This document shows, one piece after another, positions 20,199 through 29,344 of a stretch of DNA of 64,000 bases (position 1 is its first letter; each line of letters begins with the position of its first letter). Origin of the DNA: Bauldia sp. (GTDB lineage: Bacteria > Pseudomonadota > Alphaproteobacteria > Rhizobiales > Kaistiaceae). Both the position numbers and the translations under genes were made by a program. The notes under the pieces were generated by a model that did not search any database, was not told where the DNA came from, and saw only the letters and a list, made by a program, of their open reading frames with translations. Location of the stretch: assembly GCA_020849325.1 (NCBI GenBank), contig JADLGL010000017.1:1-64000 (forward strand), given 5' to 3'.

Positions 20199-20311
20199 TT
20201 CGTGTCGCCTGAGGGACGCCGGAGAGAGTGACGCCCGGCGGGCGGGAGAAGCGGGCCAGCAGGGCGGTCGTTGCGATGGCAATCGGGCCTGGGGACGCGC
20301 ATATACGAGGC

Positions 20312-23300
20312 ATGTCCGCAGAACCCAATGCCGCCCCGACCGCCGACTCCGGCCGTGCGCCGGGGCCGGGCGATCACGTCTTCCTCGTCGACGGCTCGTC
20401 CTTCGTCTTCCGCTCGTACTTCCAGTCCATGAACCAGGACGCGAAGTACAATTACCGCTCCGACGGTCTGCCGACCGGCGCGCTCCGCCTGTTCACGACG
20501 AAGCTCTACCAGTTCATCCTGGAAGGCGCGGTCGACATCCGGCCGACGCACCTCGCCATCGTCTTCGACAAGGCCGAGCAGACCTTCCGGAAGGACATCT
20601 ACGCCGACTACAAGGCAACCCGCCGCGAGGCGCCGGACGACCTCATCCCGCAGTTTCCCCTCATGCGGAAGGCGGTCGAGGCGTTCGGCCTCCGGCCGGT
20701 CGAGCAGTCCGGCTACGAGGCCGACGACGTCATAGCCACCTACGCCACCGAGGCCGCCGCCGCCGGCGCCGAGACGCTCATCATCTCCGCCGACAAGGAT
20801 TTGATGCAGCTCGTCACCCCGAGCATCAATTTCTACGATTTCGAGAGCGGCTCGCGCGGCAAGCCGGGCTACCGGCCGGAGCGGCGCATCGGCATCCCCG
20901 AGGTGATCGACTATTTCGGCCTGCCGCCGGAGAAGGTGACGGACGTCCAGGCGCTCGTCGGCGACCCGTCGGACAACGTGCCCGGCGTGCCGGGCATCGG
21001 CCTCAAGACGGCCGCGGCACTCATCGCCGAGTTCGGCGACGTCGAGACGCTGCTCGCCCGCGTCGGCGACATAAAACAGCCGAAGCGCCGCGAGAGCCTC
21101 ATCACCTACGCCGAGCAGGCGCGCATCTCGAAGAAGCTCGTCACGCTCGAACGGGACGTGAAGGTCGATCTGCCGCTCGCCGCCTCGGCGCTCAGCGCCT
21201 TCGATCCGCGCCGGCTGATGGCGTTCGCGAAGGCGATGGAGTTCAACACGCTCGTCCGCCGCATCACCGACAATTCCGGCGTCGACGCCGACTCGGTCGA
21301 GGCCGATCCGGAGCTCCGCTCGAAGGGCCGCGGCACCGCGGCAAATCCCGGCCAGATCGGCACCATCGTCGGCGGCTATACGCGGAGCGCCCGGCCCGAC
21401 GCGGCCGCTGGCGCGATCGAAGGCGAGGCGACGCCCGCCGTGGCGGAGAAGCCGCTCGCCGACGTCGAACGCCCGTGGACCGGGGGCGACCTCTTCGGCC
21501 GGCCCGAGCCGCCCCCGCCGCCGGCGGGGGATGCTCCCGCTCTGCTGACGCCGGCCGGCGGCGCCGAAGCCGCCGCCGCGGCGCTCGCCCCGGTGCCGTT
21601 CGCGGCGTCGGCGCGTGAGGTGATCTCCACGGCGGCCGGGCTCGACGCGTTCCTCGCCGAAGCCCGGCGGAGCGGGTCGCTGGCGCTCGTCCCGCTCCTG
21701 TCGCCGGCCGACGCGATGCAGGCCGACCTCGTCGGCCTCGGCCTCGCGACCGCCCCCGGCCACACGGCGTATCTCCCGCTCGGCCATAAAAGCGGCGAAT
21801 CCGACCTCCTCGGCGGCGGCGTGGTCACGGGACAGATGTCCGCCGCCGAGGCGCTGGCCCGCCTGAAGCCGGTCTTCGAAGACCGCACCGTCCGGAAGAT
21901 CGGGCACGACCTCAAGGGTGCGGCCCTGGTCCTCTCGCGCCACCGCATCGCGCTCGATCCCGTCGAGGACGTGATGCTCCTTGCCTACGCCCTCGAAGCC
22001 GGCCGGCGGGACGTCTCGCTCACCGGGCTCGGCGACCGTTGGCTGGATCATCATCCCGGCGACGTGAAAGCCCTCCTCGGCACCGGCCGGAACGCGATCG
22101 GCTTCGACCGTCTGTCGATAGAGGCCGCCGGCGCCTGGGCGGCCGATGCCGCCGACATCGCTTTCCGTCTCGCTCTGGCGCTGAAGCCTCGCCTCGCCGA
22201 TGCGCGCGTGACGACGGTGTACGAGCTCCTCGAACGCCCGATGGTGACGGTCCTTGCCGCGATGGAGAAGGAGGGGATCACGGTCGACCGCCAGATCCTC
22301 TCGCGCCTCTCCGGCGATTTCAGCCAGACGATGGCGCGGCTCGAGGACGAGATCGCGACTCTCGCCGGCGAACCCTTCAACCTCGGCTCGCCAAAGCAGC
22401 TCGGCGAAATCCTGTTCGAGAAGAAGGGCCTCCCCGGCGGCCGCAGGACCAAGACCGGCGCGTGGTCGACCGATGCCGACATTCTCGAGGAGCTCGCCGC
22501 CGACGGCCACGAACTGCCCGCCCGCATCCTCGACTGGCGCCAGGTGTCGAAGCTGAAATCGACCTATACCGACGCGCTGCCCGATTTCATCAACCCCGAG
22601 ACCGGCCGCGTCCACACCTCCTATGCGCTCGCCGCGACGCCGACCGCGCGCCTCTCCTCGTCCGACCCGAACCTCCAGAACATCCCCGTGCGGACCGAGA
22701 TGGGGCGGAAGATCAGGACGGCGTTCGTGGCCGCCGATGGCAACCGGCTGATCTCGGCCGACTACAGCCAGATCGAGCTCCGCGTGCTGGCGCACATGGC
22801 CGAAATCCCGCAGCTCCGCCAGGCTTTCGCCGACGGCATCGACATCCACGCCATGACGGCGTCGGAGATGTTCGGCGTTCCAGTCTCGGGCATGCCGCCC
22901 GACGTCCGCCGGCGCGCCAAGGCGATCAATTTCGGCATCGTCTACGGCATCTCGGCGTTTGGTCTTGCGAACCAGCTGTCGATCCCGCGCGGCGAGGCGA
23001 AGGACTACATCGACAGGTATTTTCAGCGTTTCCCCGGCATCCGCGACTACATGGAATCGACGAAGGCCTTCTGCCGCGCCAACGGCTTCGTCACGACCGT
23101 CTTCGGCCGGAAATGCCATTACCCGCTGATCCTGTCGCGGAACCCGGCCGAGCGTGCCTTCAACGAGCGCGCCGCGGTCAACGCGACCATCCAGGGCTCG
23201 GCCGCCGACATCATCCGCCGCGCGATGATCCGCATGCCCGCCGCGCTGAAGGGCGCCGGCCTGTCCGTGCGGATGCTCCTCCAGGTCCACGACGAGCTCG

Positions 23301-23446
23301 TCTTCGAGGCGAACGAGGAGGAGATCGCGAAAGCCCTGCCGCTGATCAGGGCCGTGATGGAACGCGCCCCGGAACCGGCCGCAAAACTCCGCGTCCCGCT
23401 GCAGGTGGATGCGCGGGCAGGGGAGAACTGGGAAGCGGCGCATTAG
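20312..23446 (+). CDS. polA: DNA polymerase I
   Basis: 5' nuclease domain (FLVDGSSFVFRSYF), family A polymerase motifs (SADYSQIELRVLAHMA, RRRAKAINFGIVYGISAFGLANQL, LLQVHDELVFE). Confidence 0.98.
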   Translation: MSAEPNAAPTADSGRAPGPGDHVFLVDGSSFVFRSYFQSMNQDAKYNYRSDGLPTGALRLFTTKLYQFILEGAVDIRPTHLAIVFDKAEQTFRKDIYADYKATRREAPDDLIPQFPLMRKAVEAFGLRPVEQSGYEADDVIATYATEAAAAGAETLIISADKDLMQLVTPSINFYDFESGSRGKPGYRPERRIGIPEVIDYFGLPPEKVTDVQALVGDPSDNVPGVPGIGLKTAAALIAEFGDVETLLARVGDIKQPKRRESLITYAEQARISKKLVTLERDVKVDLPLAASALSAFDPRRLMAFAKAMEFNTLVRRITDNSGVDADSVEADPELRSKGRGTAANPGQIGTIVGGYTRSARPDAAAGAIEGEATPAVAEKPLADVERPWTGGDLFGRPEPPPPPAGDAPALLTPAGGAEAAAAALAPVPFAASAREVISTAAGLDAFLAEARRSGSLALVPLLSPADAMQADLVGLGLATAPGHTAYLPLGHKSGESDLLGGGVVTGQMSAAEALARLKPVFEDRTVRKIGHDLKGAALVLSRHRIALDPVEDVMLLAYALEAGRRDVSLTGLGDRWLDHHPGDVKALLGTGRNAIGFDRLSIEAAGAWAADAADIAFRLALALKPRLADARVTTVYELLERPMVTVLAAMEKEGITVDRQILSRLSGDFSQTMARLEDEIATLAGEPFNLGSPKQLGEILFEKKGLPGGRRTKTGAWSTDADILEELAADGHELPARILDWRQVSKLKSTYTDALPDFINPETGRVHTSYALAATPTARLSSSDPNLQNIPVRTEMGRKIRTAFVAADGNRLISADYSQIELRVLAHMAEIPQLRQAFADGIDIHAMTASEMFGVPVSGMPPDVRRRAKAINFGIVYGISAFGLANQLSIPRGEAKDYIDRYFQRFPGIRDYMESTKAFCRANGFVTTVFGRKCHYPLILSRNPAERAFNERAAVNATIQGSAADIIRRAMIRMPAALKGAGLSVRMLLQVHDELVFEANEEEIAKALPLIRAVMERAPEPAAKLRVPLQVDARAGENWEAAH

Positions 23447-23850
23447 CGGTTGGTGCGGATGTAATGGGTTCCGATGTCGATCCATAGCCGACGCGACGGC
23501 TTCTCGCGGCAGTAGCCCCATTCGAGCTGAATGAGGCTCATCGCCTGTTCCAGCCGCAAATGCGCCGTCGGCTCGGGGCACGCCAGAAGGATGACGCAAA
23601 GCGTCTTCAGGCGATCCTGCCTCAGCTTGGCATCGTAGCGGCGGACCGCTCTGCTCGCGTCGCGGTCGATGACCAGCAGGACGGCATCGAGCCGGATGGC
23701 GGTCTCATAGACCTCGTCGTCGGTCGTCCGCTCCGGAAGCACGTCGCGGTGACGGACGACCAGATGACCGCGCAGCGAGAGAATCCTGCCGACCGAGTCC
23801 GGCACTCCGGCGTTAAGGAGCGCACGAAACGTCTCGGTCGGACCGGTCAA
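23443..23850 (-). CDS. DUF5615-like PIN-type toxin candidate
   Basis: RALLNAGVPDSVGRILSLRGHLVVRHRDVL...TDDEVYETAIRLDAVLLVIDRDAS; 4-nt overlap with the DUF433-type upstream gene. Confidence 0.65.
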   Translation of the reverse strand: MTGPTETFRALLNAGVPDSVGRILSLRGHLVVRHRDVLPERTTDDEVYETAIRLDAVLLVIDRDASRAVRRYDAKLRQDRLKTLCVILLACPEPTAHLRLEQAMSLIQLEWGYCREKPSRRLWIDIGTHYIRTNR

Positions 23851-24479
23851 GCCGCCGCATCGTAAGCGAGAGCAGCGGCAATGTCGGCCTCGGTGAGAGA
23901 CGGGTATTCCGCCCGAATCTCCTCGCTTGAAAAGCCCGCATCGGCGTACGCCTTCACCGTACTCACGGGTATGCGGGTGCCGGCGACCACGGGCTGGTTA
24001 CCTGCAACGTTCCGCTTCCTATCGACGTGCCCAAAACTCGTCGGGTCGCGCTTGAACAGGTTCCGGACGGCGGCGCTGGTGTCGCCGGTCACCTTTGCAA
24101 GCGGGATCTGAAGGACACCCTGCCCGGAGAGAACGTCCTCGACTTCGTCCGTCTCCGGATTGACGAACGCGACCCGGCCGTTGACGACGTAGAGAACCGT
24201 CTTCGACCACATGTCGTCGCCCAGATGCAGCAACTGCTCGCGGACCTCGCGAAGATGAGGCAGCGAGATGCCTGCCTCGTTGCGGAGCGCATTCAGGACA
24301 CGGAGCGCAACGATGTCGCGGAAGCTGTAGAGCCGAGCGTGTCCGCGGCCCTGCGCCCGCGCGCCGAGGCTCGGCGGGAAGAAATCGGGCGCCCAATACG
24401 ACAACTGTCTCTTGGTTATGCCCGTGAGTCTCGAAGCGGTGTCGGCATTGAAGGCCGCGCGGATGGCAGCATCGCTCAT
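23847..24479 (-). CDS. MerR-like HTH plus DUF433 antitoxin candidate
   Basis: N-term MerR-type DTASRLTGITKRQLSYWAPDFFPPS...ARLYSFRDIVALRVLNALR; C-term DUF433 signature GNQPVVAGTRIPVSTVKAYADAGFSSEEIRAEYPSLTEADIAAALAY. Confidence 0.8.
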   Translation of the reverse strand: MSDAAIRAAFNADTASRLTGITKRQLSYWAPDFFPPSLGARAQGRGHARLYSFRDIVALRVLNALRNEAGISLPHLREVREQLLHLGDDMWSKTVLYVVNGRVAFVNPETDEVEDVLSGQGVLQIPLAKVTGDTSAAVRNLFKRDPTSFGHVDRKRNVAGNQPVVAGTRIPVSTVKAYADAGFSSEEIRAEYPSLTEADIAAALAYDAAA

Positions 24480-24564
24480 CTCGGCAGAATAGCACACGAC
24501 CAGTTCAGAGATACCATCTCTGGATGGACTCGGTTGGATGGCAGCCTGGCCCGCCGCTTCCATC

Positions 24565-24612
24565 TACTTTGCGTCGATCTCGATGACGTTGCGGTCGGGA
24601 TCGAGGATGGGC
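24565..24612 (-). pseudogene. C-terminal remnant of a VOC/glyoxalase gene
   Basis: Minus strand reads SAPILDPDRNVIEIDAK*, with a 34-nt exact match (24576-24609) to the 3' end of the intact VOC gene (25475-25508). Confidence 0.7.
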
Positions 24613-24632
24613 GCACTGAGCGGGCGCGATGG

Positions 24633-25085
24633 CTACCGGGTGCAGGCCTTTGCGTAGCCTTCCAGGATCATGCCCCAGCTCGAGCCGTAGCTGCCACGAA
24701 GCATTTCCGCGAGGTCGCCGAAGACCTCCCAATTGCTCTGGGTGAGCGTGACCTCGGTTCGGTCGGTCGCGAGGGAAACGAACCTGACCTCGACCAGGCT
24801 CGCCTGACTGGCCGGCATGCCCATGTGGAAGTCGAACGCAGCATAGTGCGGCGGCTCGATCGATCGAAAGCTGCCCCAATGATGTTCGGTGCCGTCCCCG
24901 CCGATCTCGACGATCTTCCCGCCAACGCGCGGCTCGACCTCGAGGCTCCGAGCGGGCGTGCCGGTCCGCAGGGACATGGCCCGCTTGTGGAGCGGCCACC
25001 AGCTCCCCATGCCCCCGACGAAGACGTCGAAGGCACGGGTCACGCCGCAGGGGACTTCGATCTTCGTGACGACGGGGGCCAGCAT
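24633..25085 (-). CDS. SRPBCC/AHSA1-like activator family protein
   Basis: KIEVPCGVTRAFDVFVGGMGSWWPLHKRAMS...SLVEVRFVSLATDRTEVTLTQSNWE; paired with an ArsR regulator. Confidence 0.85.
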   Translation of the reverse strand: MLAPVVTKIEVPCGVTRAFDVFVGGMGSWWPLHKRAMSLRTGTPARSLEVEPRVGGKIVEIGGDGTEHHWGSFRSIEPPHYAAFDFHMGMPASQASLVEVRFVSLATDRTEVTLTQSNWEVFGDLAEMLRGSYGSSWGMILEGYAKACTR

Positions 25086-25097
25086 CGTTGTTCTTTC

Positions 25098-25409
25098 CTA
25101 GTTGCCTTGGTTGAGCCTGGCGATGTGGTCGCCATATGCCCCGAGAGCGTCCGACCAGAAGCTCTCGATGTAGCGCCGGAGCTCGGCCAGGCCTTCCCGC
25201 CTGATCGAGTAGAGGCGAAAGCTGCCGCGGCTCTCGACGTCGACCAGCCTTGCCGCCTCCAGGACCTTGAGATGCTGCGAGACGGCCGGCCTGCTCACGG
25301 GCTGCTCCCGCGCCAGCTCCGTGACGGTCATCGCCTTCCCGCGCAGCGCCTCGAAAATGTGCCGTCGCGTCGGATCGGCAAGCGCCGCAAGAGCATCGAC
25401 GTAAGTCAT
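25098..25409 (-). CDS. ArsR family transcriptional regulator
   Basis: ALADPTRRHIFEALRGKAMTVTELAREQPVSRPAVSQHLKVLEAARLV. Confidence 0.93.
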   Translation of the reverse strand: MTYVDALAALADPTRRHIFEALRGKAMTVTELAREQPVSRPAVSQHLKVLEAARLVDVESRGSFRLYSIRREGLAELRRYIESFWSDALGAYGDHIARLNQGN

Positions 25410-25441
25410 GACTTACGTGTAAGCTATGGCTTACGTGTCCG

Positions 25442-25882
25442 TCAATGGGAGCCGCCGTCCAGCTGCTCCGCGTTGATCTCGATGACGTTGCGGTCGGGAT
25501 CGAGGATGTAGATCTGCGGGAAGCCGGCGGTCGCCCTCGGGTTCACCTTCATGCGGAAAAGGTCGTCGGCCGCCGCTTCATCGTAGCCGGCAGCCCGGAA
25601 GTGGCGGAGCGCCGCCGCATAGCTCGGGACGCGGACGGCGAAGTGGATGTCGCGCGAATCGACCGCCTTCCCGTGCCGCATCGTCGGCGACCCCGATCCG
25701 CCGCCGATCAGGTGGAGCTGCTGGCCCGCCGCGCCCACCGCGAACCACGCCCCCGGAAAATCGAACGGCGGCCGCTCGATCTCGGCGAGCCCCAGAACCT
25801 CGCGGTAGAACCGCCGCGACCGCTCGACGTCCGTCACCGGCAGGCTGACATGGTGGAGGTTCTCGATCGACAGGGAAGGCAT
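25442..25882 (-). CDS. VOC (glyoxalase/bleomycin resistance) family protein
   Basis: LHHVSLPVTDVERSRRFYREVLGLAEI...YILDPDRNVIEINAEQL. Confidence 0.92.
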   Translation of the reverse strand: MPSLSIENLHHVSLPVTDVERSRRFYREVLGLAEIERPPFDFPGAWFAVGAAGQQLHLIGGGSGSPTMRHGKAVDSRDIHFAVRVPSYAAALRHFRAAGYDEAAADDLFRMKVNPRATAGFPQIYILDPDRNVIEINAEQLDGGSH

Positions 25883-25998
25883 CCTGGGCTCCTGGCACGG
25901 CAGCGCGAACGGGCCGATCGATTTCCTACCACGAAGGCCCCGCCGGAAAGGTCGCCGACGCCGGTTGATCCCTCCCGCCCCACGCGGGACAAGGAGGC

Positions 25999-26853
25999 AT
26001 GACCACGCCTCCGGCGCTTGCCGCGATCGTCCTCTCCGTCCGCGCGGCGCCCGAACTGGTCGAGGCCGTGCGGTCGCTCGTGGCCCAGCCCGAGCCGCTC
26101 GAGATCGTCGTCGTCAATTCCGGCGGCGGCGATGCCGCGGCGCTGCTGCAGCGCGCCGGGCTCGACGTCCCGGTGGTCGAGAGCCCGGCCCTCCTCAACC
26201 CCGGCGCGGCGCGGAACCGCGGCATCGCGGCGACGCGCGCGCCGATCGTCGCCTTCCTCGCGCAGGATTGCCTCGCCTCGCCCGGCTGGGCCGCCGCGCG
26301 CCTCGCGGCACACCGGAGCGGCCACGCCGCCGTCGGGAGCGCGCTCGTCCACGACCGGCCGGGCAATCCGATCGCCTGCGCGGCGCACCTCTTTCTCTAC
26401 TTCCGCCGGCTGCCCGGCACGCCGCCCGCGAAAGCCCTCGTCTACGGCGCCTCCTACGACCGCGTTCTCTTCGAACGACACGGCCTGTTCTGCGAAAACC
26501 TCCGCACCGGCGAGGACACCGAATTCCACGACCGCCTTCCGCCTGCCGACCGTCCCGTCTGGGCGCCGGCGGTGCGTACCGTGCACCGGACGCCGGGCCG
26601 GCTCGGCCCCCTCGTCCGCGATCACCTCCATCGCGGCCGGCGCATGGTTCAGGCGCGGAAGGCGCTGCGCGGTTCCTCGGCGCTCCGCATCGTGTTCGGC
26701 ACGCTGAAAGGCCTCGCCCCGAAAATGGTCCGGGGCTTCCGCTGGTCCGCAAGAGGCGAGCGGACGACCGTCGTCCTGTCGTTCCCGTTCATGGTGCTCG
26801 GCGCCGGCGCCTACATCTGCGGCGCCCTGACGCCCGACCGGCCGGCCGATTGA
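25999..26853 (+). CDS. Family 2 glycosyltransferase
   Basis: AAIVLSVRAAPELVEAVRSLVAQPEPLEIVVVNSGGGD...NPGAARNRGIAAT. Confidence 0.85.
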   Translation: MTTPPALAAIVLSVRAAPELVEAVRSLVAQPEPLEIVVVNSGGGDAAALLQRAGLDVPVVESPALLNPGAARNRGIAATRAPIVAFLAQDCLASPGWAAARLAAHRSGHAAVGSALVHDRPGNPIACAAHLFLYFRRLPGTPPAKALVYGASYDRVLFERHGLFCENLRTGEDTEFHDRLPPADRPVWAPAVRTVHRTPGRLGPLVRDHLHRGRRMVQARKALRGSSALRIVFGTLKGLAPKMVRGFRWSARGERTTVVLSFPFMVLGAGAYICGALTPDRPAD

Positions 26854-26910
26854 AGCGGCGGCCTTTCGCGGCCATAGTCCGCGGCCCGCAACCAGTCACC
26901 CGGGTGAGGA

Positions 26911-27768
26911 GTGGCGTCGGACAACGAGCCCGAAATCAGCGTCGTCATTCCGGTCTGGGACCGGCACGAATCCCTTTTCGGCGCCATCGGCTCGGCGCTC
27001 GCGCAGGAAGAGGTCGATCATGAGGTCATCGTCGTCGATGACGGCTCGGACCCGCCTCTCGATCTCCGCTCCATCGTCGACACGCGTCTCCGCCTCATCC
27101 GGCACGATCGCAACCGCGGGCCGGCCGCGGCCCGGAATTCCGGCGTTGCCGCCTCGCGCGGCCGCTATCTCGCTTTCCTCGATTCGGACGACGTCTGGGC
27201 GCCGCGGAAGCTGGCGCTCCAGCTCGCCGTGGCGCGCGACGCCGGCGGGCTGACCGCCGTCGGCTGCGGCTGGCGCATCTCGCGCGGCGGTGTCAGCGCG
27301 GTCGTGATCCCGGCCGACGCGGAGGGCGGCGAGGCCTTCGCCGCCGGCGCCTGGCATGGCGCGGGCACGACGATGCTGCTGCCGCAGGGGGCGGTGAGCC
27401 TGATCGGCCCGCAGGACGAGGATCTGCTGCGCCTCGAGGATCTCGACTGGTACCTTCGCTTCGCCGCGGCGGGCGGCCGCCTGAAGATCGTGCCGCAGCC
27501 GCTCGCGACGATCGACTGGCGGCCGCACGACGATTTCCGCGAGATCGACCGCGCCGTCGAGCGCATCCTTGCGCGTCATGTCGGCCCCGGCAGCCCGCAT
27601 TCCGCCGCGGCCCAGCGTCGCATCGTCGCCTATGCGCTTCTCGTCCGGGCCAGCCGCCGCTGGCACGCCCGCCGCCGGACGGCCGCGCTCTGGTTCCTCC
27701 TCCGGTCGTGGCTCGTCCTGCCGCGGGCCACGGTCTTCCTCGACCGGCCGCACCGGTCGATCGAATGA
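26911..27768 (+). CDS. Family 2 glycosyltransferase
   Basis: ISVVIPVWDRHESLFGAIGSALAQEEVDHEVIVVDDGSDPP...GPAAARNSGVAASRGRYLAFLDSDDVW. Confidence 0.93.
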   Translation: MASDNEPEISVVIPVWDRHESLFGAIGSALAQEEVDHEVIVVDDGSDPPLDLRSIVDTRLRLIRHDRNRGPAAARNSGVAASRGRYLAFLDSDDVWAPRKLALQLAVARDAGGLTAVGCGWRISRGGVSAVVIPADAEGGEAFAAGAWHGAGTTMLLPQGAVSLIGPQDEDLLRLEDLDWYLRFAAAGGRLKIVPQPLATIDWRPHDDFREIDRAVERILARHVGPGSPHSAAAQRRIVAYALLVRASRRWHARRRTAALWFLLRSWLVLPRATVFLDRPHRSIE

Positions 27769-28481
27769 TCACGACCGAGCTCAGGCGGCGCCACGCCCGC
27801 CCGAACGTCGTTGCGATCTTCTCGTTCCGCTACGATGCCCACCTCGTCCCGGACCTCATCACGAACATCGCGCCGGTCGTCGACGGCTGGGTTGCCTATG
27901 ACGACAGGGCGAGCACCGAGGTCTTCAGCAATGAGTGGGTCCGCCGGAAGGCGCTGATCGAGACGGCGCAATCCCTCGGCGCGCGCTGGATCCTTGCGAT
28001 CGATCCCGACGAGCGGGTCGAGCGCCGCCTTGCGAACAGACTTCCGCGCCTGACACGGACCGACCAGCCGACCGCCTGGCTGTTCCGGCTGCGCGAGATG
28101 TACGCGCCCGACCGGTTTCGCGTCGACGGGCTGTGGCGGACCAAGCAGCGCGCGCGTCTTCTCTCGCTCCACGACGACCTGAGGTTCGACCTGCCGGAAC
28201 TCCACGCGCCATGGCAGGCGATCTACCCGCGCTACCGGCTCCGCGACGCGCGGCAGAACCTCTACCACCTCAAGATGATCACGCCGGACCGGCGGCTCCT
28301 CCGCCGCGACCTCTACAAGGCGCTCGACCCCGACGGCCGCTACCAGGCGGTCGGCTACGATTACCTCGCCGACGAGGATGGCCTCCGGCTGCGGAAAGTG
28401 GGCTGGCGCCGGCGGTACGACCCGCCGCACCACGACGACGGTGGCCTCTGGATGCCGGACCTGCGCGGGGCCTCGGAATGA
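27765..28481 (+). CDS. Glycosyltransferase-like protein
   Basis: VAIFSFRYDAHLVPDLITNIAPVVDGWVAYDD...ARWILAIDPDERVERR; ATGA overlaps with both neighbours. Confidence 0.7.
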   Translation: MITTELRRRHARPNVVAIFSFRYDAHLVPDLITNIAPVVDGWVAYDDRASTEVFSNEWVRRKALIETAQSLGARWILAIDPDERVERRLANRLPRLTRTDQPTAWLFRLREMYAPDRFRVDGLWRTKQRARLLSLHDDLRFDLPELHAPWQAIYPRYRLRDARQNLYHLKMITPDRRLLRRDLYKALDPDGRYQAVGYDYLADEDGLRLRKVGWRRRYDPPHHDDGGLWMPDLRGASE

Positions 28482-29170
28482 CCGCGGTCGTCGTAGCCGT
28501 CCTCGACCGCGACGACTGGGGCGCCAACACCGACGTCATCATCGTCGCCGACGACCGGAAGCGCCGGCTCGTCTGGGTGCCGCGCGACCTCTGGTCTCCC
28601 GCGATCGGCGACCGCGTCAACAGGGCTTTCGCCCTTGGCGGCAACGATCTCCTGCTCCGCTGCCTTGCCGAACTCCGCTTCCCCTGCAGCGGCGCCCTCA
28701 CCCTTCGCCGCAGCGCCACCGAGGCCGCTCTCGCCCGCGCCGCGGTGACCGTTCCGCTTCGGGAGCGCCTCGATTTCTGGTACCCGTCCGAGCCGACGAG
28801 GCCGATCGAGGACGGCCGGAAGGCGATCGCCTTCTCACCCCCGGCCGAGCGCCTCGAGGGCGAGCGCATCCACCAGTGGATCGGCGCCCGCACGGCGATC
28901 GGCCGTGGCGGCTCCGACCTCCACCGCTGCGACCGTCAGCAGGTCTTCGTCCGGGCGCTGCTCGGGCAGGGCTTCGATTTCGCCGGCGCGCTGGCGGACC
29001 CGGCATTGTGGCGCCGCGGCGGAACCGACCCGCTGCCGGTCCTCGCGCAGGTCACCGCCGACTGGCGCATGCTCACCTTCCGGGATGTGCGGAACGCGAC
29101 GATCGACGGCAAGGCGGTCCTGCTCCGCGCCGGCCGCCTCCGCGGCCTCGCCCGCCGCCTCCTGCGCTGA
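28478..29170 (+). CDS. LytR-CpsA-Psr (LCP)-like domain protein without a membrane anchor
   Basis: NTDVIIVADDRKRRLVWVPRDLWSP...RVNRAFALGG...GRGGSDLHRCDRQQVFVRALL, in the LCP motif order (DT-x-IPRD-x-INxAYxxGG-x-SDxxRxxRQQ). Confidence 0.6.
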   Translation: MTAVVVAVLDRDDWGANTDVIIVADDRKRRLVWVPRDLWSPAIGDRVNRAFALGGNDLLLRCLAELRFPCSGALTLRRSATEAALARAAVTVPLRERLDFWYPSEPTRPIEDGRKAIAFSPPAERLEGERIHQWIGARTAIGRGGSDLHRCDRQQVFVRALLGQGFDFAGALADPALWRRGGTDPLPVLAQVTADWRMLTFRDVRNATIDGKAVLLRAGRLRGLARRLLR

Positions 29171-29189
29171 CCAGGCGCGCGAAACCAAA

Positions 29190-29211
29190 GGGCCGGCGTT
29201 GCCGCCGGCCC
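29190..29211 (+). terminator. Terminator-like hairpin after the glycosyltransferase/LCP operon
   Basis: GGGCCGGCG-loop-CGCCGGCCC perfect stem. Confidence 0.6.
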
Positions 29212-29238
29212 CGAAGTCACCTTTCCGAGCGAAGAACG

Positions 29239-29344
29239 CTAGAGCGTGATCCGTTGAAGCCGGATCACGCTCGTCGCCCGATTCCTTGATGGAGCATGAT
29301 CTTTCTCGAAGAACCGGCAGCCACTTCTCCGGATCATGCTCTAG
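29239..29344. repeat. Composite palindromic repeat, family A copy 1 (full length)
   Basis: CTAGAGCGTGATCCG...CGGATCACGCTC...GGAGCATGATCTTTCTCGAAGAACCGGCAGCCACTTCTCCGGATCATGCTCTAG. Confidence 0.92.

Noticed and set aside
20117-23599. 1160-aa minus-strand ORF opposite polA
   Set aside because: Shadow ORF of high-GC codon usage; polA is certain.
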